Virus record (IMG/VR): IMGVR_UViG_3300014501_000048
Location: 1-34,307 of that record
Strand: one strand, 5' to 3'
DNA length: 34,307 nt
Source: a virus
Part shown: positions 6,357 to 14,344 of the stretch, piece by piece
How the letters are laid out: each line of letters begins with the position of its first letter
Position numbering within the stretch: the first letter of the stretch is position 1
Notes under the pieces: generated by a model
The model's input: only the letters and a program-made list of their open reading frames with translations
What the model was told of the DNA's origin: nothing
The model's database searches: none
Made by a program: the position numbers and the translations under genes

Positions 6357-9116
6357 ATGCCGGCTGGACTCATACAATTTCTTCAGAACAACAGGAACAT
6401 GGAAGAAGCCGACCTGTTCGTCATCGAATTGCCAAACGGCGAGATATTGAACGCTACGTCTGGTCAATGGGATGTCTTCGTCCCTTTCGGTGATGTCGTT
6501 ACTGGTCCAGATGCTTCTGGCACCTCAAACGGCGACAGCGGCAGCACGATTACGAGTGAGACAATCTCTCCCGGCTCTGGCACTGACTTCGCGGTCTTCG
6601 TCGCCAGCAACAATGAATCAAGCACACCATCAGGATGGACGGGAGTTGCTGGCTGCTTCAATACTCTGCAACTTGACAGCATTGCGCCGCTGAGCGCTAC
6701 GACTAACAATCCTGGCAGCTATCCGTGGGCATCCGTTATCGCCACCTTTCAGACCAGCGGACCTGTTACGAAAGAGCAGAGCATTGACTTCGGTAGCGGC
6801 AGTATTTCCGGAACAATAACGGAAACATTCTCAGCGGACATCAATGCTGGAGACACGATTTTCGTTTACATCTCTGGGCTTGGTCCGTATCCGTACTCCG
6901 GCAGTGTGTCTGTGAGTGACAACAATGGAAATGAATACCACGCGATCGCTGCTTTCAACACGACTGGAGAAGAGACAGGGCAGGCGTGGTTGTTCTATGC
7001 GCTGAACTGCAATGCCGGCTCCACCAGTGTTACGCTGGTTCTCCCTGAAACAATCGGAGATGCGAACGCTGCTGGTTACTCATACAGCGGAATCTTTGGC
7101 GGAGTGCCGATCACGACTTTCTTCGCAACCAAGTACGGGCGCTGGTCACGCGGGACGATCACATCTGAAGCATCGTTCGAGATGACTGCGAACACGATGG
7201 CGCTCACTTGCGCCCCGCAACCTGCGACAGCATTCCCGGGGAACCCCGTTGGAGTCCTGAATGCTGCGCTCAACGGCTTGTTCGATGCTGCGCAAGTCAC
7301 AGTGTACACGGCTTACTTCCCGCTCGGTCAATACGGCTTCTTAGCAGGTGGAGTGACTACTCCGCCAGGCGCTTTCGTGCTCAGTGAGACAGCAGAAGCA
7401 GCAGTCGAGTTCGGCTCTACAGTGTCCACCACTGCTGTTGACACAGGCAATGCAAGCATAAATTTTATCTGCCTTGCCGTGACGACTTACGATACTGCGC
7501 CGTCAGAGATTACAGTCTCCGACACGATCGGCGGAGTTGCGAGCGGTAACACTTGGATTATCGTTCCGCAAAACCCCTCAATTAGCGGTGGCGGTGAGGG
7601 CGGGATACCGATGTTTTATTACTGCTACAACCCCGCGGTAGGAAACAATCACGTTTTTACGGTGGTCTGCACTGGCAACGGCTGCCCGAATGTGTCGATG
7701 ATGGCTTTCACCGGAATGCCTCTCGGCGGACCAGAGCAGGATGAAAGCTACTTCGGCATCGGTGGCAATTACGGACCGATTCAGTGCACCTCAGGAAATG
7801 GGTATCAAGCGCCGATACGCGCTGGAGATTTGGTCATCGCTGCTTCAGGACAAGCTGGTCTTGGAGAAGATTCTATCGCGATCACTGCTGACAGCAACTT
7901 GATTGTCGTCGGCACTGCGCAGTCGTATGGTGTCGCTGGAATTTCTGCTGGTTACTTGTTCGCAACTCTGCCAGCAGCTACCTGCACTGGCGAAGTTACG
8001 ATCACAGGCGCCGCGCCGCAGTCTGCTGTTGTCAGTGTCGATGCCGCAGCAATCGGAGACTTCGTAGCACCTCAAGCCTGCACTGGAACAGTCATTCTGG
8101 CTGCACCAACAGGAAGTTCGATATCGGCGCAGATTTACGTTGGAGACACAACGGGCTGGTGCGTCGGACAAGTTGTCTACACCGGAGAATCAGGATGGGT
8201 GACTGATGTCGGCGAAAATCTTGACGGCGCATTCGGCAATGTGACAGTTGTTGGATCCGACAACATCACTGTCCTTTTTATAGCAGGCGCTGCTTTCACA
8301 GGAACCTTCACTGGGAATTCTGGATCCGTTTACCAAGTTGTGCGCTGCTTCGGCTTCAGTGGCGGATGCGCAGGCATGAACACTGGCGCTGGCAGCCAAG
8401 TACTTGCTGTGGGCGCTGGCACTGTGACGATTCAATGCGCTGATGTCACTAACGGCACATACGGAGACCAGACAAACGGACTCGTCGGCTTTCCGATCAA
8501 TCCGTACTGGTACTGGAACGGTCAAATATCGAATGAGTCTGGCGCCGGAATGGTCATCTTCCCTGGTCCTGTGCCTTCGATCGGACCGGGCAGCGTCGAG
8601 ACGAAATTCAAGGGCACGATTACTCGCGTCGTTGACATCAACCGTGTCCACGTGGAGTTTGAATGCGGCGATCCGATGTACCTTCTTAACATGAAGGTCC
8701 CGCGGCGCCTGATGCAGCCAAACTGCCCGTGGTCTGTGACTGATGAGAATTGCACACTGAATGCTGGCGGCGTGGACATCAACGGCTTCGACATGACGCA
8801 AGCCTTCACGCTCTCATCTGGTACGCAATACGTGCTCTTCCCTGCGACACCGTTCGTGCAACCTGAGGGATACTTCTCACAGGGCGTGGTGACTTGCACC
8901 GCTGGCAACAATGCAGGGCTGTCTCAGACAGTGAAGCTGCACGCCAGTGGCGAATTGCAGTTGCTCAACCCGTGGCTGTTGCCTGTCTCAGTCGGTGACA
9001 CTTTCAGCGTGCTGGTTGGCTGCGATCACACTCCGACCACCTGCACAGTGAAGTTCGGCAACCTGATCAACTTCGGCGGAACGCCTTTTGTCCCGCCTTC
9101 AGAATCGGCGGTGTAA
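6357..9116 (+). CDS. Tail hub protein, DUF2163/BR0599-like with large insertion
   Basis: This 919-residue protein combines the two ends of a DUF2163-type hub protein (gene 13 in gene transfer agents). The N-terminus has the family-like ADLFVIELPNGEILNATSG. The C-terminus has KFKGTITRVVDINRVHVEFE, then PRRLMQPNCPWSV with ENCTLN, and finally GCDHTPTTCTVKFGN and FGGTPFVPP. Family members are usually about 270-300 residues. Here about 670 residues (roughly 40-710) are inserted. The insert is Gly/Ser/Thr-rich and made of beta-sandwich-like repeats (such as VSDNNGNEYHAIAAF and VSDTIGGVASGNTWIIV), probably surface-exposed. I chose the ATG at 6357 because it follows the mini-ORF stop; an in-frame TTG at 6210 would add 49 residues that lack family character. 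Confidence 0.78.
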   Translation: MPAGLIQFLQNNRNMEEADLFVIELPNGEILNATSGQWDVFVPFGDVVTGPDASGTSNGDSGSTITSETISPGSGTDFAVFVASNNESSTPSGWTGVAGCFNTLQLDSIAPLSATTNNPGSYPWASVIATFQTSGPVTKEQSIDFGSGSISGTITETFSADINAGDTIFVYISGLGPYPYSGSVSVSDNNGNEYHAIAAFNTTGEETGQAWLFYALNCNAGSTSVTLVLPETIGDANAAGYSYSGIFGGVPITTFFATKYGRWSRGTITSEASFEMTANTMALTCAPQPATAFPGNPVGVLNAALNGLFDAAQVTVYTAYFPLGQYGFLAGGVTTPPGAFVLSETAEAAVEFGSTVSTTAVDTGNASINFICLAVTTYDTAPSEITVSDTIGGVASGNTWIIVPQNPSISGGGEGGIPMFYYCYNPAVGNNHVFTVVCTGNGCPNVSMMAFTGMPLGGPEQDESYFGIGGNYGPIQCTSGNGYQAPIRAGDLVIAASGQAGLGEDSIAITADSNLIVVGTAQSYGVAGISAGYLFATLPAATCTGEVTITGAAPQSAVVSVDAAAIGDFVAPQACTGTVILAAPTGSSISAQIYVGDTTGWCVGQVVYTGESGWVTDVGENLDGAFGNVTVVGSDNITVLFIAGAAFTGTFTGNSGSVYQVVRCFGFSGGCAGMNTGAGSQVLAVGAGTVTIQCADVTNGTYGDQTNGLVGFPINPYWYWNGQISNESGAGMVIFPGPVPSIGPGSVETKFKGTITRVVDINRVHVEFECGDPMYLLNMKVPRRLMQPNCPWSVTDENCTLNAGGVDINGFDMTQAFTLSSGTQYVLFPATPFVQPEGYFSQGVVTCTAGNNAGLSQTVKLHASGELQLLNPWLLPVSVGDTFSVLVGCDHTPTTCTVKFGNLINFGGTPFVPPSESAV

Positions 9117-9118
9117 TC

Positions 9119-9595
9119 ATGCCACTAACGAATGAGCAGAGAGAAGCAATCGTCCAAGAAGGCTTCCGCTGGGTGCGGGCAAAGACGCCGTACCGCGGTT
9201 GGAGCAGCCGGAAGGGCATGGGCGCAGACTGCGGGCAGTTGCTTTACGGAGTCTATCGCGATGCGGGATTCCTGCCGAAGGACTTGCCGTTGCCAAAAGA
9301 TTACTGCTTGCATGTGGCGCAGCACCGCAAGAGCAGAGAGTACGTCGATGTCGTTGCCACCTACATGCGCGAGATCCCAGAAGCAGAAGCGCAGCCGGGG
9401 GATGTCGTCATCGTCGAGATCGGCTTGGCTTACGCGCACGGAGCGCTCATTGTACGATGGCCGGCGTCGATCATACATGCTGTGGCTAACCGCGGCGTGA
9501 GTTGTTCACACGGTAAGAATGCACCGATGCTGCTCAAGCGCCGTCGGAAGTTCTTCACCCTAAAAGAGGAGTACTGTCACACTTCTGCAACATAA
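9119..9595 (+). CDS. NlpC/P60-type tail peptidase
   Basis: This 158-residue protein is probably a cell-wall peptidase carried in the tail tip (gene 14 position in gene transfer agents). The catalytic Cys is in GADCGQLLYGVY (Cys38), the His in YAHGALIV (His107) and a likely third residue is His120 in IIHA, matching the Cys-His-His arrangement of NlpC/P60 enzymes. AQPGDVVIVE is the usual strand before the catalytic His. It starts two bases after the hub protein stop, so coupling is likely. The final codons overlap a TGTCACA-type promoter that precedes the next GIY-YIG gene. Its role would be local digestion of peptidoglycan during infection. Confidence 0.85.
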   Translation: MPLTNEQREAIVQEGFRWVRAKTPYRGWSSRKGMGADCGQLLYGVYRDAGFLPKDLPLPKDYCLHVAQHRKSREYVDVVATYMREIPEAEAQPGDVVIVEIGLAYAHGALIVRWPASIIHAVANRGVSCSHGKNAPMLLKRRRKFFTLKEEYCHTSAT

Positions 9596-9596
9596 T
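9575..9596 (+). promoter_or_regulatory. TGTCACA-type promoter ahead of GIY-YIG gene
   Basis: TGTCACA at 9575-9581, nine bases, CATAAT at 9591-9596, followed by GAGG. It overlaps the last codons of the peptidase gene and sits 12 bases before the TTG start at 9609. Confidence 0.45.
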
Positions 9597-9608
9597 GAGG
9601 CACTCTCG

Positions 9609-10112
9609 TTGATTTTTTATACCTACTTGTGGATTCGTGAAGACGGCACTCCCTACTATGTGGGGAAAGGCACATGGCATCGCGCACACACTATTCATTT
9701 GCGTATCGGAAGTGCGCCGCCTGCTGATAGGATACTGCTTGAAGCGCACACTTCTGAAGCTGATGCTTTTGCTGCCAAAACGTTTCTCATTTCTTACTAC
9801 GGTCGGAAAGATAAAGGCGGAATTCTTGCAAACTTGACAGACGGCGGAGAGGGCAAAGCGGGCTGGAAAGAATCTGAAGAGCAAGGTGCGAAGCGCGGCG
9901 CAGCGATCAGTGCGGGCAAGAAAGGCAAGAGATTTACACCTGAGCACAAAGCAGCGCTAAGGCTTGCAAAGCTTGGAACGAAACAGAGCGCAGAGCATGT
10001 ACAGGCGCGCGCTACTGGAATGAAGGGGAAAAACACTTACAAGCACTCACCTGAAACTTGTTTGCGAATGAGTACTGCAGCAAAAAACCGTCGTAATAAG
10101 GCGGCGCAATAA
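9609..10112 (+). CDS. GIY-YIG/NUMOD3 protein with catalytic Glu replaced by Lys
   Basis: This 167-residue protein is a paralogue of the one at 13387. Both start MIFYTY, then REDGTPYYVGKGT and NLTDGGE. The GIY-YIG nuclease domain covers roughly residues 1-82. NUMOD3-type repeats follow (GKRFTPEHKAALRLAK, then KHSPETCLRMSTAAK). In the metal-binding helix the 13387 protein has AAEVFLI with Glu57, while this one has AAKTFLI with Lys57 (codon AAA versus GAA). That Glu is essential in characterised GIY-YIG nucleases, so this copy may bind DNA but not cut. It starts at TTG with GAGG just upstream. Its stop overlaps the ATG of the tip protein (TAATG), so the insertion preserved coupling between two structural genes. 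Confidence 0.85.
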   Translation: MIFYTYLWIREDGTPYYVGKGTWHRAHTIHLRIGSAPPADRILLEAHTSEADAFAAKTFLISYYGRKDKGGILANLTDGGEGKAGWKESEEQGAKRGAAISAGKKGKRFTPEHKAALRLAKLGTKQSAEHVQARATGMKGKNTYKHSPETCLRMSTAAKNRRNKAAQ

Positions 10113-13100
10113 TGGGTTTCTTAAACACAAGCGATAAACCAAAGCGCATCAATAACATTCGCGTGACCCAGTCGACGCAGGGCTACCCCTTGCCTGCTGC
10201 CATGGGACAGCTTCGGATGCACCAGTCCCTAATCTGGATGGGCAGCCTCGTTGAAGTTGAAGAGAGCGGCGGCAAGGGCGGCGGGAAGTCTGGGCAATTC
10301 TACCTCTATTATGCTGATGTGATCGGTGCTCTGTGCAACGGTGAAGTGACCGGCATCGGATCCGTGTGGTCCGGACAGACTTGGCTGAGTTCGCAAGGCA
10401 CAGATGAGAGCACCGTCATTCAGCAGAACTATTCGCCGTCGAATGCAGTCACGCTGGTGCTCGACAACGGCGCGGCGCTGGTCACCACTTACGACAACAC
10501 CTATACCGACTTCGGGCAGCCAGCTTCCACAGTGCTGAGCGGCTCTGACTTGTCGCCGATGCAGAAGATTATCTGGTTCGTGCTCGGCTCTTCCTACACT
10601 GCCGGGACTCAAGTCTTCAACGGCACCGACATTTATAACTGCATCAAGGGGAACACGAACGAGCCTCTGTCGGATGCGACGTACTGGACTAACACTGGCG
10701 CCGGGCTGTCCACTGGACAGTACTCTGTGAGCACAGAGAGCATCGCAACTTTCGTGCTGTCTGCTGCCGGAACAGCAGCGGGCGGGAGCACTGTCTACAC
10801 GGGCACAATCACTGGCGGCGGATCCAACTTCTACGCCGGTTACACTTTCGTTGTCGTGGACTTCGACAATCCGAACAACAATGGGACCTACCTGTGCACA
10901 GCTTCAACAGGCACGACTCTTACGCTGAACAATCCTGACGGCGTAGCAGAGACACAGACGGCTTCGGCAGCCGATCAGGGCAACACGTACCACTTTTCCA
11001 CATCTGATGTGGGCAAGAGCGCTGCCATCTGGTACCAGTTCAATTACTCACTGGTCAATCAGCAGACTATCGCAATCATTCCGAGCGGCGTGGCGATCCC
11101 TGACTTTCCCGCGCAAACGATCGTCGTCAATACGCAGTACACTCCCACTTTCGACTTGGGCGTAGAGTACTACGGAGAATTCAGCGACAAGAGCGGGCAG
11201 CCATTGACTCCTGTCTCTACGACACCGACTGAGACCGGAACGTACCAAGTATTTTTGGCGCAGAACATCGGCAATGAGTACGTGACGTACTACGTTTTTG
11301 CTCCCGGTGACATCGGTCAAGAAATCCTGATTACGTTCGGCATCACGAACCAGAGCGTAGTCGGTCAGGGCGCTCCTGAACTGATTAACTTCGAATTGTT
11401 TGGCGGCGGGCAGTCTCAGGCGCCGTGGCAGTTCCTCATCACAGGTGGCACAGCCGGATTTGGCTCTGATGCGCAGGGGCAAACCGAAGTTACAATGCCT
11501 GGCAACCCGGGGCAGTCTCTCGGCTACACCGGCATCGCGTACATCGGTTACGGTCCAATGTTCCTTGGTGACTCTGCCGAAGTGCAAGACAACACGTTCG
11601 AGATTATCACACCAGATGCATACGGCGGCGGGTACAGCGCCGGCACACAGGATGCTGGATCGGCAGTCGTCGACTGCAATCCGGTCACCTGCATACTGCA
11701 AGTGCTCACGAATCCGATGTGGGGTTTGGGCGGTCCTCCAGTCCCGTTCCCCGTGGACTGCATCGACAACAGTTCACTTGGCACATGGGGCGGACCTGTC
11801 GGGACTCCAGGGCAAAGACAGCTAGGAAGCACGGCTTGGAACTGGTTCGCCGCCAATGGTTTCTTCATCAGCCCGAAGATCGACTCGCAGGACACAGCTT
11901 CCTCCGTGATGGGCAAGTGGCTTGAGGCGGGGCAGTGCGCAGCATTCATGTCTGAGGGACTGCTCAAGCTGGTCCCTTACGGCTCGACTTCAGTTGCTGG
12001 ACAAGGCTGCACCTGGATCGGTCCGCAAGACTTCATTGTGGCGCTCGACGATAGCTGCTTCATGGCAGAGGACGGACAGGATCCTGTCAAGATCACGCGC
12101 TCGTCTTGGCAAGACGGCTACAACAAGGTGCAGGTCCAGTGGGAGAACCGCAAGAATCAATATGCGGATGAAATCACGCAAGAGTTCGATCAGGCTTCCA
12201 TCAACAGATGGGGCGAGCGGCTTGAGCCACCGCAAAGCTACGACTTCGTGCACACTCTGACTGCGGCAACTTTCGCCGCGAGCATGCGCGTAAAGCGGAT
12301 GGTCAACATCCGAAACACATATGAGTTCGTGCTGCCGTTCACTTACTCGTACTTGGAACCGATGGACATTGTGACGATCACGACCAGCAGCATCTGGGCG
12401 GCGGGATTGAACAACGTGAACCTCGCCATCCTGAATCTGCCAGTGCGCATCACGAAGATTGAAGACGATCCGACAAAGGGCTTGAAGATTAACGCGGAAG
12501 ACTATCAAGCGCTGACGCTTGAGCCTGTGCTCTACAACAAGGGCATTTCGAGTGGCAATACGCTCGTGAATGCTTTCGCGCAGCCCGGTGACACAATCGC
12601 GATCCTGTTCGAAGCCACAAGTGAACTGACAAACCACCAGGGCAACCAAGTGTGGATCGGAGCAGTTGGCGCCTCAAGTGAGTGGGGCGGCTGCAACGTC
12701 TGGGTGAGCCAGGACAATTCCAAGTACTTGCAGATCGGCACGATCAAGCAGTCTTCGCGCCTTGGTCTGCTGTCGTCTTACTTCCCCGAGGGTGTGGATC
12801 CAGACACAGTAGACAGCCTGATCGTAGACCTTGAGCCGAACTGCTTGCCACTGGATGCTGGCACCGAGACGGATGCTGACTATGGGAATACGATGTGCTT
12901 CTGCGACGGTGAGTTGATCGCTTACTCTGCCGTTGAAGTGACTGGCGCCAGCGAGTACACGATGGACACTTACATTCGCCGCGGCTTGCTCGGCTCCCAA
13001 AACACCCCGCACAATCCGGGGACGGCATTCATGCGCCTTGACGACACGATCTTCAAGTACACGTACAACCCGCAGTGGGCTGGACAGACGCTTTACTTCA

Positions 13101-13285
13101 AGTTCCAGAGCATCAACAATTACGGCGGGAATCCGCAGTTGCTTTCCTCTCTCACGCCTGTGGCATTCATTGTCCCTGGCTTGGGACCGGGAACGATTGA
13201 CGCTGGCAGCGGTTTGATTATCGCCGACTCTAGCTTCAATGTTGGCGCAGGACCTGAGACCGGCACGCCAGTCGCAATCACGTAA
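10112..13285 (+). CDS. Large tail tip / host-specificity protein
   Basis: This 1057-residue protein occupies the position of the tip megaprotein of gene transfer agents and of lambda gpJ-like proteins, and probably contacts the host. The N-terminus has the family pattern RINNIRVTQSTQGYPLPAAM, LIWMGSL and FYLYYADVIGALCNGEV. Residues about 155-196 (YTAGTQVFNGTDIYNCIKG to YWTN) look like a chitin-binding type 3 or CBM5/12-like module. Another insertion (about 215-290) is Gly/Thr-rich. The central and later parts (KWLEAGQCAAFMSEGLLKLV, then YNKVQVQWENRKNQY and DFVHTLTAATFAASMRVKRM) match the conserved core of phage tip proteins. It ends in a glycine-rich tail and starts directly on the GIY-YIG stop. 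The exact receptor is unknown. Confidence 0.82.
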   Translation: MGFLNTSDKPKRINNIRVTQSTQGYPLPAAMGQLRMHQSLIWMGSLVEVEESGGKGGGKSGQFYLYYADVIGALCNGEVTGIGSVWSGQTWLSSQGTDESTVIQQNYSPSNAVTLVLDNGAALVTTYDNTYTDFGQPASTVLSGSDLSPMQKIIWFVLGSSYTAGTQVFNGTDIYNCIKGNTNEPLSDATYWTNTGAGLSTGQYSVSTESIATFVLSAAGTAAGGSTVYTGTITGGGSNFYAGYTFVVVDFDNPNNNGTYLCTASTGTTLTLNNPDGVAETQTASAADQGNTYHFSTSDVGKSAAIWYQFNYSLVNQQTIAIIPSGVAIPDFPAQTIVVNTQYTPTFDLGVEYYGEFSDKSGQPLTPVSTTPTETGTYQVFLAQNIGNEYVTYYVFAPGDIGQEILITFGITNQSVVGQGAPELINFELFGGGQSQAPWQFLITGGTAGFGSDAQGQTEVTMPGNPGQSLGYTGIAYIGYGPMFLGDSAEVQDNTFEIITPDAYGGGYSAGTQDAGSAVVDCNPVTCILQVLTNPMWGLGGPPVPFPVDCIDNSSLGTWGGPVGTPGQRQLGSTAWNWFAANGFFISPKIDSQDTASSVMGKWLEAGQCAAFMSEGLLKLVPYGSTSVAGQGCTWIGPQDFIVALDDSCFMAEDGQDPVKITRSSWQDGYNKVQVQWENRKNQYADEITQEFDQASINRWGERLEPPQSYDFVHTLTAATFAASMRVKRMVNIRNTYEFVLPFTYSYLEPMDIVTITTSSIWAAGLNNVNLAILNLPVRITKIEDDPTKGLKINAEDYQALTLEPVLYNKGISSGNTLVNAFAQPGDTIAILFEATSELTNHQGNQVWIGAVGASSEWGGCNVWVSQDNSKYLQIGTIKQSSRLGLLSSYFPEGVDPDTVDSLIVDLEPNCLPLDAGTETDADYGNTMCFCDGELIAYSAVEVTGASEYTMDTYIRRGLLGSQNTPHNPGTAFMRLDDTIFKYTYNPQWAGQTLYFKFQSINNYGGNPQLLSSLTPVAFIVPGLGPGTIDAGSGLIIADSSFNVGAGPETGTPVAIT

Positions 13286-13336
13286 GCGTTTTTATTTCGC
13301 AGATTTCTTGGGGAAGCAGGAAGTCAATAAAAACTC

Positions 13337-13359
13337 TGTCACACTTTTCGTGGTATTAT
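13337..13359 (+). promoter_or_regulatory. TGTCACA-type promoter ahead of third GIY-YIG gene
   Basis: TGTCACA at 13337-13343, ten bases, TATTAT at 13354-13359, then GTAG, in the 101-base gap between the tip protein and the endonuclease gene. It is the copy closest to that at 1202 (same spacing and the same TATGTAG at the end). Confidence 0.5.
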
Positions 13360-13386
13360 GTAGATGCACAACGGTACGAGCGCTTT

Positions 13387-13917
13387 ATGATTTTCTACAC
13401 CTACATGTGGCTTCGAGAAGACGGCACGCCCTACTATGTCGGCAAGGGGACTGGAAATCGTGCTTTCAGAGGGCGCAGACATGCCGGCAATCCGCCACCA
13501 GCTAGTCGCATTTTCACACAAGAATTTCCGGAAGAGGATGCTGCACTGGCCGCTGAAGTTTTCTTGATTTCATTTTACGGTCGCAAAGACAACGGAACGG
13601 GCTGCCTTGCTAATCTCACAGACGGCGGAGAGAATCCGCCAAATCTTAAGGGCAGAAAGAAATCTGATTTTTGGCTATCCAAAAGGATAGGCGCTCCCGG
13701 AAACACAGCAGGTAAGACGTTTTCAGAGGAAACTAAAAAGAAGATGCGGGAGTCGCAACAGAAGCGCCGTTCTGTTCCTGTCACGGAAGAGTTTCGGAGG
13801 ACAATGAGCAAAGCCTTTGCTCTCAAGCCACGTAAAGGTTACAAACTTTCAGACGCAACAAGAGCGCGGATGACTGCTGGGCAGAAAGCTCGGAGAATGA
13901 GAGAACAAAATGGCTAG
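13387..13917 (+). CDS. GIY-YIG homing endonuclease with NUMOD3 repeats
   Basis: This 176-residue protein has an apparently intact GIY-YIG domain: MIFYTY, PYYVGKGTGNRA with Arg25, AAEVFLISFYGR with Glu57, and CLANLTDGGE. Three NUMOD3-like stretches follow (GKTFSEETKKKMRESQ, VTEEFRRTMSKAF and KLSDATRARMTAGQKARR). It is a close relative of the 9609 protein, which suggests one endonuclease family has spread to two junctions on either side of the tip gene. The gene starts with ATG after a 101-base gap containing a TGTCACA-type promoter. Its 3' end overlaps the next structural gene by eight bases. It could be the active partner that mobilises both loci. Confidence 0.88.
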   Translation: MIFYTYMWLREDGTPYYVGKGTGNRAFRGRRHAGNPPPASRIFTQEFPEEDAALAAEVFLISFYGRKDNGTGCLANLTDGGENPPNLKGRKKSDFWLSKRIGAPGNTAGKTFSEETKKKMRESQQKRRSVPVTEEFRRTMSKAFALKPRKGYKLSDATRARMTAGQKARRMREQNG

Positions 13918-14323
13918 CTATGCTGCTGTGTGTGACAGTTTCAAGACAGACATTTTGCAAGGGGTCCATCAGCCAGGAGATACTTACATGTGTGCGCTCT
14001 ACACGGGCAGCGCTTCACTAAGCGCAGCGACGGCAGCGTACACGAATTCTGGTGAAGTGTCAGGCACTGGCTACACTGCTGGCGGTCAGGCGCTGAGCGG
14101 CTTCTCGGTGGGCATCAACGGCAATGTTGCATACGTGACGTGGAGCAACATCAGTTGGGCATCATCGTCTCTTTCAGGCGTAGTGACGCTGCTCATCTAC
14201 AATGCATCGCGCAGCAACAAAGCGGTGGCGGTTATCACGTTCCCGTCCATCACGACAACTGGCGGCACTCTGACTATCGTCTTCCCGACAGGGATGGGCG
14301 CTGAAACGATTACTATAAACTAG
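13910..14323 (+). CDS. Small tail-associated structural protein
   Basis: This 137-residue protein starts MASYAAVCDSFKTDILQGVH and continues DTYMCALYTGSASLSAAT, a pattern I recognise from small uncharacterised phage tail-region proteins. The rest is beta-rich and Gly/Ser/Thr-rich (SGFSVGINGNVAYVTWSNIS, LIYNASRSNKAVAV), consistent with a virion-surface beta sandwich. It lies after the tip protein and before the PA14-containing protein, so it probably decorates the tip or anchors a fibre. No enzymatic motif is visible. The ATG overlaps the end of the endonuclease gene, which suggests coupled translation. Confidence 0.65.
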   Translation: MASYAAVCDSFKTDILQGVHQPGDTYMCALYTGSASLSAATAAYTNSGEVSGTGYTAGGQALSGFSVGINGNVAYVTWSNISWASSSLSGVVTLLIYNASRSNKAVAVITFPSITTTGGTLTIVFPTGMGAETITIN

Positions 14324-14344
14324 CCCCCGAGAGCAGGAGCAGCG

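Noticed and set aside
13286-13336. Rho-independent terminator after the tip protein gene
   Set aside because: A GCGTTTTTATTT run follows the stop, but I cannot find a stable GC-rich hairpin before it.
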